The translations under genes were made by a program, and so were the position numbers. From contig JAEMWC010000046.1 of NCBI GenBank assembly GCA_016490735.1, forward strand, positions 1,116,001 to 1,180,000: DNA of 64,000 bases, written 5' to 3'. The DNA comes from Pachyseris speciosa. Taxonomy: Eukaryota; Cnidaria; Anthozoa; Scleractinia; Pachyseridae. Positions 10,747-23,152 of the stretch are shown here, in pieces; the first letter of the stretch is position 1, and each line of letters starts with the position of its first letter. The notes under the pieces were generated by a model. That model was not told the DNA's origin. It worked only from the letters and a program-made list of their open reading frames with translations, and made no database searches.

Positions 10747-11769
10747 ATGGAAAGGTTCCCCAATTCTCTCAATGAGCGCCAATTAGGTTCTAGACGTGAT
10801 GTTGAAATCCAGAGCAGATGCGACAGCTAAATCTTACATGCGAGTTATTAAGAAGTTTTTGGGCTGGTGTAAAAGTAGGCCTATAAGCATTGAGCTGCCT
10901 TTTCCTTTAGGTGTTGTATCTCTTTATTTATTCGAAGTCCAGCAGTCTTGTACTTCCGGTTCTTCTGTGATTTTGAACCATGCTGCCCTTAAATGGCTGC
11001 ACTCATTTGTTCCCAGTGTCGATTGTAATCCGCTGAATAGTGACTTTTGCAGGAACATTATCGAGTCTGCCAAACGCCAAAGGTCACAACCGATAATGAA
11101 AAAGAGGCCCATTACCACAGAGATCATTAGAAATATTTTAGATGTTTATAACAAGAAGTATTCTAATTTAAAGGCCCTTCGTATTGCCGCGTTATGCTTA
11201 TTAGCCTTCGCCGGATTTCTTAGGTACGATGATTTATGTAATATCGTTCCCAAGCATATTGAGTTCCATAATGATCAGATATAAGGATCTTCTTGCCTCG
11301 AAGCAAGACTGATATATATATAGGGAAGGGAATTACGTCTATATTAGTGCTTCCAGTTCTAAGTACTGTCCTGTCGGTGTTTTAAGAAGGTATTTGAATC
11401 TTTCTGGTATTGATAGCGATAGTACTCTTCCTTTATTTAGGCCTCTAACCTTTCATTCTAGTAATTCAAGTTATACCCTGAGAAGTGGTAAGATTTCTTA
11501 TACTAGGTGTAGGGAAATTCTTAGAGATTGCTTAAGTAAGCTGGGTTATAACCCTAATGATTACGGTCTTCATAGCTTAAGATCCGGTGGTATTACTGAT
11601 CTGTAGTGCGTAATAGTAGTAATTCGGTTCCCGAAAGACTACTTAAAATACATGGCAGATGGCAGTCCGATTCTGCTAAGGATATGTATGTTGAAGAGAG
11701 CCTTGAGAATAGATTGCAAGTAACTAAGTATTTATGTTTGCAATATTATCGAGCGTTTATTCCTCTGTG
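10747..11769 (+). pseudogene. DIRS tyrosine recombinase
   Basis: Starts with MERFPNSLNERQLGSR, then after one frame change SRADATAKSYMRVIKKFLGW (core-binding domain). The catalytic domain follows: the first Arg in FAGFLRYDDLCNI, then HSLRSGG (His-x-x-Arg), HGRWQS (His/Trp) and the tyrosine in DMYVEES. All catalytic residues of the phage-integrase family can be seen, but they are spread over at least three frames (breaks near 10800, 11285 and 11600), so no functional protein is made. It would insert a circular cDNA intermediate. Ends with TGA at about 11770. Confidence 0.85.
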
Positions 11770-11850
11770 AAGAATTGTAAAAAAAAATTGTACTACGGAT
11801 AATTTAGTCTACAATGTAATAAACTGTGTTTTGGATCCGCTTGCGTATCC

Positions 11851-12296
11851 TCCCATATTCCTTGTCTGATTTATTTGTATTACGGGAATTTAAGGGTAAA
11901 ATAATTTACGTTCGTCTGAGCGAAGCGAATTAGAACGTAATTGACAGAAAAAGAGCGACAGTTTATGACAGGGACAATCTACTTTCCATCCCTCTTTGCT
12001 TTCTTTGCGACAGTGACATTTTTCCCTAACGAAACAAGCGACAGACAGACTGAGAGTCGTCAACGAGCGACAAAGCGACATCATAAAAGCTTTCTTCGGG
12101 AGGGGGAATATTTCATATCAAGTCAATCTAAAATAAACTCATGGACACCTGTAATTTTACCAAAAAAGGTGAAAAATCGAGCTTGAAAAACCAGCCTGCG
12201 GATGAGTTACCTTTTAAGGGCATGTGAACTCACCCTTAGCTACCATTTATTGGCCTTTATTGTCGGACTTCGTACCCATCAGAATTAATTTTTGCA
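11851..12296. other. Non-coding sequence
   Basis: AT-rich sequence downstream of the DIRS element. No gene seen. Confidence 0.5.
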
Positions 12297-12590
12297 TAAA
12301 ATGTAATTTTGAAGAAGTGTTCAGACATATTTCATTTTCGTGCCTTTTACGTGTAAACCTATATTTTGGCTTATTTCTTGAAATTCTTCAACTTATGTTT
12401 ATTTTGGATTATCTGAGTTTCCGACAGTGCGAAATTCTGAGCGGTCGTGCGCCCTAAACAAACGAGGTTCGTTGAAAAGTTACTTATTTTCCAATCTCAC
12501 ATCTGGAAACACCTTGCGATACTTTGAGTTTCGCAAAATTTTGCACGGACAGTTGAAATTTAAGCTCAATTTAAATCCTTTTGGGTTTCG
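12297..12590. repeat. Direct repeat copy 1 (TAAACCTATATTTTGG family)
   Basis: Shares about 290 bp with 12808-13107, including ACGTGTAAACCTATATTTTG and GCGCCCTAAACAAACGAGG blocks. Related to the start of the insertion at 8808. Confidence 0.75.
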
Positions 12591-12807
12591 GAAGGGTCAC
12601 AAGTCGCTGTCATAATTTCATGCAGTGACATTGATGTCGATGTCGCAATTTCAGAAAGTTCAGAACGTTTCTGAGGACGTTTCTCCAACAAAAGCTGCGT
12701 TGTCGTAATTCAGGGGTCGTAACTCAGTGTATTTCCACACAGAAGACTGACAGAACGATTAATGATTTTGAAAATACAAACTCTTTCTCGACTTTCTTGC
12801 TCAGTCT

Positions 12808-13107
12808 ACATAAAATGTATTTTGACGAAGTGTTCAGAAATATTTGTCGTGTGTTTTACGCGTAAACCTATATTTTGGCTTATTTCTTGAAATTCTAAAA
12901 CTAATGTTTATTTTCGATTATGCGAGTTTGACGCAGTGCGAAAGTGCCAGAGTGAGCGGTCGTGCGCCCTAAACAAACGAGGTTCGTTGCGAAAGTAACT
13001 TATTTTCCAATCTCACATCTGAAAACACCTTCCGATTCTTTCAGTTTCGCACAATTTTATACGGACAGTTGAACTCAGCTCAATTTCAATTATCTTTTTG
13101 GGTTTCC
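12808..13107. repeat. Direct repeat copy 2 (TAAACCTATATTTTGG family)
   Basis: Second copy about 510 bp downstream of the first, with moderate divergence and small indels. The pair may be two insertions or parts of one larger element. Confidence 0.75.
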
Positions 13108-15239
13108 GATTTTAATTAGCCACCTGGAGACACTGCCTTGTGTGCACTTCCCCTCTAAAATCTGTACTCTGATATACGGCTTGTTTGCGTTTGGTCCGTT
13201 TGTTGTCACGCTCGCCGCCGCTTGCTAGTAATAATCAAATATTATAAAGAAATTACTCATCAGTAGACGGCGCACCATAAAGACATAGGGAAATTCACCC
13301 TAAATACAGAGAATTCTGGTGTTTTGATCGCCCGGGAGAGGATACTCCCCATAATGGCCTATACTGGGAGGCTCCTCCTGAAGGATTTCCTTTTGCACGC
13401 TTCAGGTATATGAAAGTGTAGGGATTTCACGAGTCGAAGTATATGAAAGGGTAGGATATTCTGTTATTTAGGTATTTAAAATCGTCTCTGCAAGCCTTGT
13501 TGAACCGGAGATATCACGTTTTGTGTTTGCTTTGGCGCCATAGATTCACGCCTTGCGAAATAAAAAATTCTCGAACGCGATCAGCTAAATACTTGCACCG
13601 TTCTTTAGCGAGCTTTGTTGAATGTTTTTTTGCCTGTGTAGGGATTTCTTTTGTATTAGTTTCTGCTCAATGTATTGATTATGTCAAAACGCGAACCGCA
13701 AAATATCTAGGATATTATTGTTACGCTTACCTTTCTCGTGTGGTGCCGTGGGCAAGCGAGATTCGTGAATGGTTAGTGACAATAGTTGGATGGATTCAGG
13801 CAATGATTCAGGATAATGTTGATTAGTATTCAATTTATTTATTTCATACTTACTGAGATTTTCGAATAGAAACGATCGCATGAAAAACCCATACGAAAAT
13901 TTCTTCATCCAATCACAATATCGAAAAGCGTTTTATCCAATCAGAAATCAGCTATATCACTGTAAATCAGTCCGTTCGCAACGCTTGCACGCTGTTGTTG
14001 GTGCCCCTTCATTCAGTCTTCATTCACAGCGGTTTGTAGGGGGCGTTTTTTATTTAGCAAAAAATTCCGGAAATGGCCATCGGTGAAGAACGCGTTCCAT
14101 TTGACAAAAGGTCCATTAATTCCTACGCTCCCACCTTTCCCGCTAAACTTCAAAATGGCGGCAGAGTTTGATTTGCAGAAAAAGATCTTTTAAACTCAGA
14201 AGACGATGATGACGCTCCTATCCCTTCTGCGGTTGCAATTTATATGAGGCGCGATCTTCACCGAAACGAAGGTTTCTTTTTTTTTTTAATATATTGCCAC
14301 GATATTCCATCGATGAATACTTGTAAGCCACTTCAGGATGCCTCGAAGGACCCTTGAAGCTCACTGCAGGGAAATACAAGCCACTGGAAGATTCCTCAGC
14401 GATACTCTTATTGGTTGAATGGCAATGCCGCACTTGAAACGCCTACTGTGAAAGGAAAATAACGAAAGAGAATTATAAATGAAATACTTTACGCGGGAAA
14501 CATTCGGAACACTCAAAGAATCCCTGGGCAAATTTAATGTTTTTTTCAACATATACTACTCACCATTAACGAGCACAGTCGTGATTTATTTATGTCTGCT
14601 GATGTGGCGCAAGGCTGTGGAAAACTGAGCATTCGTAAAAACTATTCGAGTTGATGGAAGAAGCAGGACGAAAACAAGCACCTGCACAAATTTATTTTAA
14701 GCGTCAAACTAAACGATCGCGAGGATTAAGAACCATGAAGCCTTAGAGAGCTCTTTTCAGATCTTTTCAAGTGATAAGCGGTTTTTGAAAGTAGAAAGGC
14801 AAATTCCCTAAGCATTTAATTGACAACAAAGAATTTGACCAAGCGAGGAAATGTCTGCAAACTCGAAGTAAACGCGACCTGTAAAACGAGGCAAAGGAAG
14901 TAAACCAAACGCAGTTAAAGGGTTGACTGAGCTGATAAAGAGGAAAGCATTCTTTAGCTAGGCTGTCGAAGAAACGACAAAGTCCTTGCCGTACTTACTG
15001 AATAAAAATATAACTTGACTACTATCGGCTGCTGAAGGAAAAAGCAAATAGATTTTATCAAAACGTTGAAGGTGAAAATATCATTAATTATGAAATAAAC
15101 AAATTACTGCATGGAAGGTGCTTTGTACGGTAATTACGAACTCGTCGTTTTTGTATCAGAAAACTCACTCGTTCGCTACGCTCACTCGTTCGTTTTCTGA
15201 TACGTCAACAGCTCGTACGTAAATACCGGACGCGCGCAC
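13108..15239. other. Repeat-rich non-coding stretch
   Basis: No supported gene. A MITE remnant with TACTCCC and TATGAAAGGGTAGG motifs lies at about 13330-13460. A short hairpin (AAACTCACTCG ... CGTTCGTTTTC) is at 15171-15203. A T-run lies at 14277-14289. Confidence 0.4.
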
Positions 15240-15242
15240 TCA

Positions 15243-15863
15243 GGCATCGTTTACACGGACGCGGTTTCCAATCGACACGGTTTCATGATCTCGAAACCGC
15301 ATCGAAAACGACACGATTTCGAAGTGTTTACACGGAACCTATCCAATCGTTTACGTCATGGCTATCTCGTTCTCAGGCATTCTTCCGGAAGCATGACACC
15401 TTCCAAAAAATGTCCCACCAAACACTAGTTCTCCCAGGCCGAATCCAGAATCGTCGGTTTGCTTTCCTCTTCGTTATTCTGGAGCATATCGACGAAAAAG
15501 TCAGCATTTCAAGACATCTCTGCCTGTTATTACGATATGCCTCTCGGTTTATAGAGAGTAAAATATATGAAAGCTTTGTGATTGTGCAACAAAGCGCTGC
15601 ACTCCGTGCGAGGTTCACCATATTTACCCTTCGCGAGCCAGGCAATTTCGCACGAAAATAAGCAACCGTTTTTAAATCGATGCGGTTTCGCCGTTTACAC
15701 GACCCATGAAACCGTATCGTTTTGAAAACGCTCCACTTTTGAAAGCGTTTTCAAAACAACCCGGTTCTGATAACGAACTCGACCGGCGCCGTGTAAACGA
15801 AAGGCGTAACCGCATCGAAACCGATACGGTTACAAATGAAACCGCGTCCGTGTAAACAGTGCT
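15243..15863. mobile_element. Harbinger-like MITE with GTTTACACGGACGCG ends
   Basis: About 620 bp. Left end GCATCGTTTACACGGACGCG, right end (inverted) GCACTGTTTACACGGACGCG. The duplication TCA lies at 15240-15242 and 15864-15866. Sub-terminal ATCGAAACCG / CGATACGGTT-type repeats occur on both sides. Short ORFs in the middle are not recognisable. Confidence 0.75.
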
Positions 15864-16235
15864 TCACTTTCCATGAAGTAATCCATATGTTTGTCTTTCT
15901 TTAACAATATAATATAATTACCCTCGGCTTCCCTCACATATACCACAGAGATATTCTTTGTGTAACAAGTGATAGGCTGTTTTTATCGGCGATTTTTTGA
16001 GGACTGAAATGGAAATTTATGTACTGATATGTTTTCGTGTCTGCGGTTCTCCAGTTAACAAAACTGTATCTTTAATCTGTAATCTTTAATCTTTAATCAT
16101 TATTTTATACACGGTAAAAAATTCATCAGGTATCCTAAAACCTAAAATCCTAATCCTATTATTACCTTAACTTACTTTAATATACTACTTATAAACCTGT
16201 TTTCCATGAATGCCGCGTGTTTAAATATTAAGATT

Positions 16236-16545
16236 TAGTATAAATCTACTATAGCGCTCTTTAATACGTTACTCACTATCTATTCTGTGACAGATAGTGA
16301 GTAGCGGTAGTCAACAAAATGGCGGCCGCTTCTTCGCATTTTAGTCATTTTGGAAGTGTCTGCGAGGAGGATTTAGAAAATTTACTTGTTTCGTTTTGAA
16401 CGACTAGTAAATTTATACTAAAACAATTAGATTATTCGCTCTCGATTTCTATGCGTGATACTTAGCTGATTCGGGCTGCGCCTTCATCAGCTATCACGCG
16501 ATAGAAATGTCGAGCTCATAATCTAACTTTTAAATAGAAGTCGTT
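16236..16545. repeat. Interspersed repeat with long stem and hammerhead-like core (copy 1)
   Basis: About 300 bp shared with 57995-58290. Contains the inverted pair ATTTCTATGCGTGATA / TATCACGCGATAGAAAT (16448-16507) around a CTGATGAAGGCGCAGCCCGA loop on the minus strand. Non-coding. Confidence 0.75.
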
Positions 16546-16554
16546 TAAATTGAT

Positions 16555-16692
16555 TTTATGAATCAGACTCTCTAATGATACAGGGTAAGCTGTTCCAGAG
16601 GGTTGCGCCGCTGTAACTAAAACTATTTTTCATGTAATTAGTTCTCGGAAAGGGGACAACAAATACCACTTTTGGCACCGAGGAAACGGTTT
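16555..16692 (-). pseudogene. 3' end of a non-LTR retrotransposon RT (fragment)
   Basis: Reads PFPRTNYMKNSFSYSGATLW then NSLP-IRES, the characteristic end of CR1/Jockey-like LINE ORF2 proteins (compare ELWNKLPDDIR in the 53.7-57.4 kb LINE). Only about 45 codons remain. Confidence 0.65.
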
Positions 16693-16799
16693 GTCTTCCC
16701 AGTGATTTGTCCTCAATATTTACCACCTGTAAGTGCCAAAAATGGCAAAAACGGAAGAAATGCATCCTATTTCAAAGGTTTACCCTTTTTTATTTATTC

Positions 16800-16930
16800 T
16801 GCTTACATGACTATTTTATTCACGAGTTGGCTCAAAGGAGCTCTTTGATTCGCTTTCCAATTGCAACAGCCTCAATATCAAACCCATAGTTCTTAGTCAC
16901 CGGGTCAGCGGTAAAACATAGTTACGTTAC
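16800..16930. repeat. Gene-upstream segment duplicated at 59010-59290
   Basis: Shares CGCTTTCCAATTGCAACAGC and GGGTCAGCGGTAAAAC with the region just upstream of gene B exon 1, where a MITE (59042-59219) has inserted. It is the empty-site version and shows the gene A side of the tandem duplication. A GGCTCAAAGGAGC block also has a match near 60177. Confidence 0.65.
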
Positions 16931-17396
16931 TTAGCGGAACCAGTAGTCGTACTTACATGCGCGAACGGATGGTTTCGCCTCTCGCCACGTGCTAGATCCA
17001 AGGCGCACTACAGAATTAGGAGAAGAAAGAGATTGCTCACAGCCTACGGATCCAAAGTCTTGGGCTCTTGGCTATCCCTGTACCCTAATACTATTTGGTT
17101 CCCTGGGTTTTCCGTTATCATGTCCCGTGTTGGGTATTCCCTGGTGCCGTGGTTTTAGTATGCTCCCCACCCTTGCCATAAATAACAGGATTTTGTGAGA
17201 AAATGGGAAAGCGTTCTAGCGAAAGATCCCGAAAAATAGCAAACCTTTAATATTCATTTATTTATTTTATTTCATTCATTTATTCAGTTTTGTTATTTTC
17301 TGTGCTTTCTTCGGTCTCAGAGTCAGCAGCGATCAGGCGCGGGAAACATGCAACGATCGGTGATATTAGAGGACTATAAAGAGCGACGGTGAAATT
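16931..17396. other. Non-coding sequence
   Basis: No gene recognised. Short TTTATTTATTT tracts at about 17260. Confidence 0.4.
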
Positions 17397-17528
17397 GGGC
17401 CTGGGCCACAGTAACCTGTGGTGTTCCTCAAGGATCCATTCTAGGACCTCTTCCATTCTTATTACATGTCAATGATTTGCCTAACACTCCCAGCTCTCTA
17501 ATTTCTCATTTACTTGCTGATGATATTG
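17397..17528 (+). pseudogene. LINE reverse transcriptase fragment
   Basis: Encodes VTCGVPQGSILGPL, a stretch up to NDL, then LLADD, i.e. RT motifs B to C of a CR1/Jockey-like LINE. The frame is lost after the LADD, where a GTAGGGACCGCGCCC string resembling a MITE end begins. Confidence 0.7.
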
Positions 17529-17904
17529 TAGGGACCGCGCCCACTTTTCATCAGTATTATGTCTCGAGGGCAATCGTATTTGTGGATACGTTACGAATAG
17601 ACCTTTCAGAAGTTTATGACGCCATTTTGACTGGGGGGACAAACACGGCTTAAATAACAGTAAATGTATGGGCCGACTTTGAACCACTGTAACTCTGCTA
17701 CAAAGAGGCGGTTTTCCAACATTTGCCACTACTTTAAATAGTTCTATTGATATCATTCATTCAACAGAAAATAAGGCCATTAAAGAAAGTACAACGTCCG
17801 TAAATTCGAATTTTAAATCTTCGCACGTGGCTTCTAATTTCGCGGCAATTTGCATTCAATTTCGTCTCGGTCCATAAACACGCAAAAGAAAAAAAAAAAG
17901 GAAC

Positions 17905-18262
17905 TTGGCCAATATCCCGCCATCTTGACCTCACGCTTGGCCAATAACCCATACATCTTGACCGAACAAGCTTGGTCAATAAAGGATTTATTCTATGACT
18001 CAAACGACGCTATTAAAAGATAGTAAAACGCGGGACGAACGGGCTATCCCGAGCGGTCAAAATGGCTCCATCTTGACCTCGCGGGTAGCCAATCACAGCA
18101 GGAGAATTGATTCATTTGTCCTGCTGAGATTGGCTACCCGCGAAGTCAGGATTGAGCCATCTTGACCGCTCGGGATAGCCCGTTCGTCCCGCGTTTTTCT
18201 GTCTTTTAATAGTGTCCTTTGAGTCATGAAATAAATCCTTTATTGACCACGCTTGTTCGGTG
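17905..18262. repeat. Foldback element (large imperfect palindrome)
   Basis: The left arm (AAGCTTGGTCAATAAAGG, AACGCGGGACGAACGGGCTA, CGGTCAAAATGGCTCCATC) returns in reverse complement in the right arm up to about 18262, with the centre near 18115. Each arm is roughly 150 bp. Non-coding. Its central unit is also found at 3465-4080. Confidence 0.8.
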
Positions 18263-18286
18263 AAGATAGCGAGATATTCAATGAAG

Positions 18287-19095
18287 AAGGTATGGTCGAC
18301 AGAAGGAATTCCTCTTCCGGCCAAGTTCCTTGCTTGAGTCTGTCACGCAGGTAAAACTGAAACTATCAAGTCAAGCTTTCCTCACGCTATGAACTACTAA
18401 CGACTTCTAAATAACATGAAAGTCAACACACTATGCATACTATGCTGTAAACATGTTTGTGACTCTACCGAAAGTACACCCAACTGCGTACTACTTTCAG
18501 ATGATGGGGACTAAGCACAACCGCTCCTGGCAATTAAACGAAAGAGGTCTCAATGCTTAGACCGGGCCAAGGTCAAGAGAAGTTGCAAACCCGCTGTAGC
18601 ACAACTGTTCATAACATTTCTTGAAAAATAGGAAAACGCCCAAAAAGGCTAACTTTGAAATTGACCTTATAGCACTACAGAAGTTTATTTCAAAATAAAT
18701 TATTGAAGTAACGTTTAAATCAATGTTCTTAGATACGTTGCACACAATTATGTTGCTTTTACTGACATGAAGACGCTTTTAATTAGCTTTTAAGTGTTCT
18801 GCAACATGTAACTAAAGCCATTCGGAACGTTTGCTTTTGGAGTTGATTATGATTGCGATTATGAATATTACCTACAATACAAACCGACTATATAGACCGT
18901 CTACATGAAATAAAGAAAATTAGGGAAAAATCGATACCCGATGCACAAACATATACAGCGATTTTCAATCGAGTGTGATCAATCATAAACCAAACCAACT
19001 GCTCTGCCAAATCATAACAGAAGCAAACAGTGCAACGAACCAATCAGAATTCGAAGCATTCACTTGTAGCTGGGTAAACGCGGGAAAATGCGTGC
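18287..19095. repeat. Segmental duplication copy (partner 63088-64000)
   Basis: About 800 bp collinear with 63088-64000 with small indels. Shared blocks include TTTCAGATGATGGGGA, CCCAAAAAGGCTAACTTTGA, TTTGCTTTTGGAGTTGATTA and CGAAGCATTCACTTGTAGCT. Lies 3' of gene B and 5' of gene A. The partner lies 5' of gene B and continues past the window. No coding potential seen. Confidence 0.85.
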
Positions 19096-19619
19096 GAGCC
19101 AGTACGTCAAGATTCGTTTTGGTCTTACCTCTCATTGGCTAAAAAGTAGTGAGTTGTGCTAACCAAATAGCGCTGAGTGCTTGGTGTTTTAGAAAATGAT
19201 AAACTCGGACGTTGCGCTAGTTTTCGTATCTTTTATGTCAACCTCATTCTCAGAGACCGCGTTTCTGTCCTCGAAAAGTACACTAAAAGGAAAGGTTTTT
19301 ACTTTGAGAGTTAAAAGGTAATAATTTTGTTGCAAGTCTGTGAGTCACTAAATCTTTTCACGATGTACTAAATGAAGTTTAGGACCCATTACAGGCCCGT
19401 AGCTGGGGTATTTCAAGGGGGATTCGTATCCATTTGTCTGACGAAAAACGTTTAGCTTATGGTTGGGGTAGGGAAGAAAAAGCGCTTTTAATCAAACGTC
19501 AGTTTGGATCACTCTGGTATTGTAAGTCCCGTAATTCCCTACTATACAAAAAGCTAGTGCATTATTGGTATGACACTAACAGTCCATATCACAACAAGGG
19601 GCCACAGTAACATTAAGCG

Positions 19620-22271
19620 TCACAGCAAATTTGATAGCTCTACCATTCGCGGAGGCATGGTACCAAATAGCTCCACCACTTCTTCAAGGTCTATTTGCAT
19701 GTCGTAATGGATATGCATAAGTGCAAGTGACGCTAATCTGTTCTCGCTCATCGTGCATCGCAAATAGGTGTTTAACCTTCGCATCGCGCTGAAGGACCTT
19801 TCGCACTCGCAGCTAGTTACGGGCAAAGTGGATAGTATTTTGAGCAGAGTGAATATGTTGGGAAATTCATTCTCGTCGCACTGCTTCAGGGCTGTGGCAC
19901 ACGAGCCCAGGAGCTCTTTCTCCTCTGCATACTTGATTCTCCACCGCCGAAATTCTGCCGGGAATAGCTGTGGAGATGGAAGATCGTCCCTGTACATATC
20001 GACGACCCCTTGTAACTCTTGCGACTTCGTTTGATTCTCGTTCATTACAGAGGGAACCAAAGAAAGCAGCCTTGAGGCTTGGACGGTGAAGGCATCGAAG
20101 CGCTCTCCTAGCTGCAAAATGATGTGGTCAAGAAATGGAGCAGCCACGTTGATCCGATAATACTCCTTTGCTGTTGGAGCTGGAGCGTTGGCGCGATGAC
20201 GTTGCCTGCCAGCAACTCTGGGAGCTGTTGGCGCCACTCCCAACTTAGCTGCCATTGCCATTGCCTTCTCATACGCATCATCATACATCTCGTCCATATC
20301 GGCGCGCATGTTCTGGTACGACTTGAGCACACTCGAAACCATCGTGAAAGCCTTGAAAATGTCATTGCTCTTCCGTTGCAACTTCGCTGTTAGAGCACTC
20401 ATGTGCGACAGGTAGAGGTATCCAATGACAAAAGTCACGACAAATTCAAAGTTCGTAATGGCTTGGAGTAGTCCAGAGGCATCCCTCTTAGTGGCTGTGT
20501 TCCAGCATCCATAGAACTGGGCTGGACAGTCGTCGTGGTGTAGATTATGTGCCATGACTTCCAAAACATACACGACATACTCGAAGGATTCATAAAAATG
20601 CTCGTACGCTTCAGACCTCTCTGCCCATCTGGTCGTACAAAGAGTTATAAGAGGCTTTTTCCTTGCATTTTCAGGATATTGATCCTTGATTACTGCTGAT
20701 AGGAAGCCATTTTGCTTAGGGCTGTAATTGAAAAAAATACACACTTCCTTCACCTTGCTTATCATATTTTGGATTTCTGGAAGACCGCAACAAGAACTTA
20801 TCACAAGGTTAAGACTGTGCCCCGCACAATGGATGTACACTGCCTTTGGCGCACGTCGGCGTATTTCTGCTTGTACACCAACCCCCTCGCTGCTCATAGC
20901 AGCCGCGCCATGATATCCCTGGCCACGGCAATCTGTTATGGGAATGTTAAGGTCTCTCAAGCACTCCAGGATAGAATTTGAAATTGCAGCTCCAGTTGTC
21001 CGCTCCAGGCTCTTGAAATCTATGAACTCTTCTCGTATATCCCTGTTACTATCGACAAAACGTATGACGATGGCGAGTTTTTCTTCATTATGAGATGTAG
21101 ACTCGTCGGCTAAGATGGAGAAAAAACGAGCATCTAAGATCTCTTGTGCGATTCTTGCTTGGATGAATTTTTTTCCTATCACCTCAATCATCTCGTTTTG
21201 GGACTGGGGGGAAATGTATGTTACCCTGTTGGCATTGCGCAAATGCTGTGCAAGCATATCGTTGTCTTCTGACATCAGCTTCAGCAACGCGCGGAAATTT
21301 CCTGGATTTCCAGGCTGGTCAAGCCTTTCCTTGTCACCTCGAAGAGCAATGCACTGGCGCCCACAATATAGCACCGCCTTAGCTATGAGTTGCAGTAGTT
21401 TTCGATTTTCTTTGATTCGTTTCTCCCTCTCTGTACTAATATGACACTGGATGGTTGACGTTGGATTTTCCATTGTTTTGCAAAAGGCCTTAGCAGCTAA
21501 CATTGCATCTCTGTGGTACTGTTTTTCAGCGTGTGCGACAATGACGTTAGTGTATCGAGCCCACTTATTGAAAGGAATTGTGACAAGGGCCCCCTTATTT
21601 GAACGGTCAGCAGCGAAAAGTGCACATGGCACGCAAAAAGCACCATCTAGACGAGGGCTGTATTTGAGCCAAGGGCGATTTCGTGTGTATTCCATGCGGA
21701 AGGAGCGGTGGCAGCCATTATCATAGGTTTCAGGAAACTTCTAGTCAAAGGAAGGAACGAACGAAATGCCTGGTAAGGAGCTGATATTTTGTCCCCCTAT
21801 CCATTGCGTTGATTAATCTGTGCAACTGCTCTGGTGTCTTTGTACCGTCGATGTAGCAGCCAATGTCTTCGCTACCGCCTTGCACTGATGTCAGTTGTGG
21901 AACATCTGTGGCAGCACGCCCACTAGCACTGCAAACTTGGGAAGCCAAGGATGCTTGCTGGCTGGCAGAAATTGTATGGGGGTTCCTTGCATTTCTTGAG
22001 CCAAGCTCGAGCTTTTGTTGACACTGGTTTGGCTACTACTCTCAACTTGATAACTAGAGCATGCTTGCTCACTGATAGAAATTTCATCGAGGTTTTCAAC
22101 TTGGGGCTCTGGAGCGACGCTCGAAGTTTGACCGTCACTTTCTTCAATTTCTCCTGTTTGGCCTTTCTCAAGCTCATCTACATTTTGTTCAGCCTCAGAC
22201 TGGGAATCTTCTACTTTAAAAAAGAAGCTTGTAATCAAACTCGCTGTTTTACTCTTCTTTTTTGGAGGCAT
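19620..22271 (-). pseudogene. hAT transposase (TTF-type zinc finger, DUF4371-like, C-terminal dimerisation domain)
   Basis: Start at 22271 (MPPKKKSKTASLI). The N-terminus is Ser/Glu-rich. A TTF-type finger block follows (PWLKYSPRLDGAFCVPCALF), then an RNase H-like core with ILADESTSHNEEKLAIVIRF, CRGQGYHGAAAMSS and the VYIHCAGHSLNLVI block, and the C-terminal dimerisation block SCECERSFSAMRRLNTYLR. The core (19620-21695) is one open frame of 691 codons. The N-terminal third is split by frame changes near 21.92 kb and 21.73 kb plus a stop, so this copy probably cannot make full-length transposase. The family cuts and pastes DNA using a DDE-type catalytic core. Confidence 0.85.
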
Positions 22272-22746
22272 CGTAAAGTGAATCACCGGTGGCTGTATCA
22301 AAGCGAATGGCAATAGATGACGAAATCAAAGGAAAGCCTTCATCATTCGTCCAGACATTGTCCTACATGCCGGGAAAACCCGCTCTGACACTGGCCAATC
22401 ACAAGCGACTGTTCCCACGCGAGAGAGAAGGCCGAAAATATGTCACTACTTTGTACAAACCCCGACGGAAAAGGCGTATTCAACTCTTTTAACTTAATAC
22501 CAGCTGCTGGGAAATGTTAAAATTGTTTAGTTGAACATTTCAAATAAGTAAATTAAAAAAAAAAACATTGCCAGCCACACGGTTTTCTGAAATGAAATTC
22601 ATTCACAATTAGGCTGAAGAACTAAAAGCAAATCATTAGCAACATTCAAATGGTTTCCCAATCATGATTTAAGGATTGTGCTAAAAAACCCGAAAAGGCC
22701 CTTGTATTGCAGATAGTATTACACCTGTTTTTGACAAATATTAATA

Positions 22747-23152
22747 CTACCGTTTGCGAGCTTGCATGAAGCGTGACGAAATAGCTTGGTTCGCAGACGT
22801 TTGCGGTTCAAAACTGTTAGTTAATGTCTGGAAACTTTGCGAAGCACGCGATCATGTTCAACGGTAAAATTAAAATTCCAAGTCGATTATCTGAGTTTTG
22901 ACTTCAAAGTTCCCTAATTTAGATAAGATTAAATATCTTTTTAACACATTCAGCGGATTTCTCGCGGTTTTTCATTGATTTAGCGAGTTTGATGTTTAAA
23001 ACTTGAAGTTTCACGGGAAACTAAAAGTTTTGTCTGGCTCGGGCACAAGTTTCACCTGTATAACTAATACGTTTTGACCCCTAAACTACTAAGTTATAAC
23101 TTTTCAAAACAAAGTTATTTCGTCACGCTTCACGCAAGCTTGCAAACGGTAG
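22747..23152. mobile_element. TA-flanked MITE nested in the hAT 5' region
   Basis: About 406 bp. Left end CTACCGTTTGCGAGCTTGCA, mirrored at the right end (complement of GCAAGCTTGCAAACGGTAG), about 38 bp of inverted repeat continuing into GAAGCGTGACGAAATA. Flanked by TA at 22745-22746 and 23153-23154, as expected for Tc1/mariner-type elements. Confidence 0.75.

Larger units (their letters stand above)
7240..11850 (+). mobile_element. DIRS-like tyrosine-recombinase retroelement (decayed)
   Basis: In order on the plus strand: a gag-like zinc knuckle, reverse transcriptase, RNase H plus the DIRS-type C-terminal domain, and a tyrosine recombinase. This is the diagnostic order for DIRS-group elements, which integrate with a recombinase instead of a DDE integrase. 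There is no integrase and no LTR. The frame is broken by several shifts and stops and by an 828-bp insertion at 8808-9635. Limits are approximate. An AATAAA at 11818 and the inverted pair TTACGTTC / GAACGTAA at 11908-11940 mark a plausible 3' end. Confidence 0.85.

Noticed and set aside
13497..13826. 109-codon ORF
   Set aside because: No motif, no splice context and no neighbour support.
15373..15661. ORFs of 83-90 codons inside a MITE
   Set aside because: No recognisable domain; overlapping on opposite strands within a non-autonomous element.
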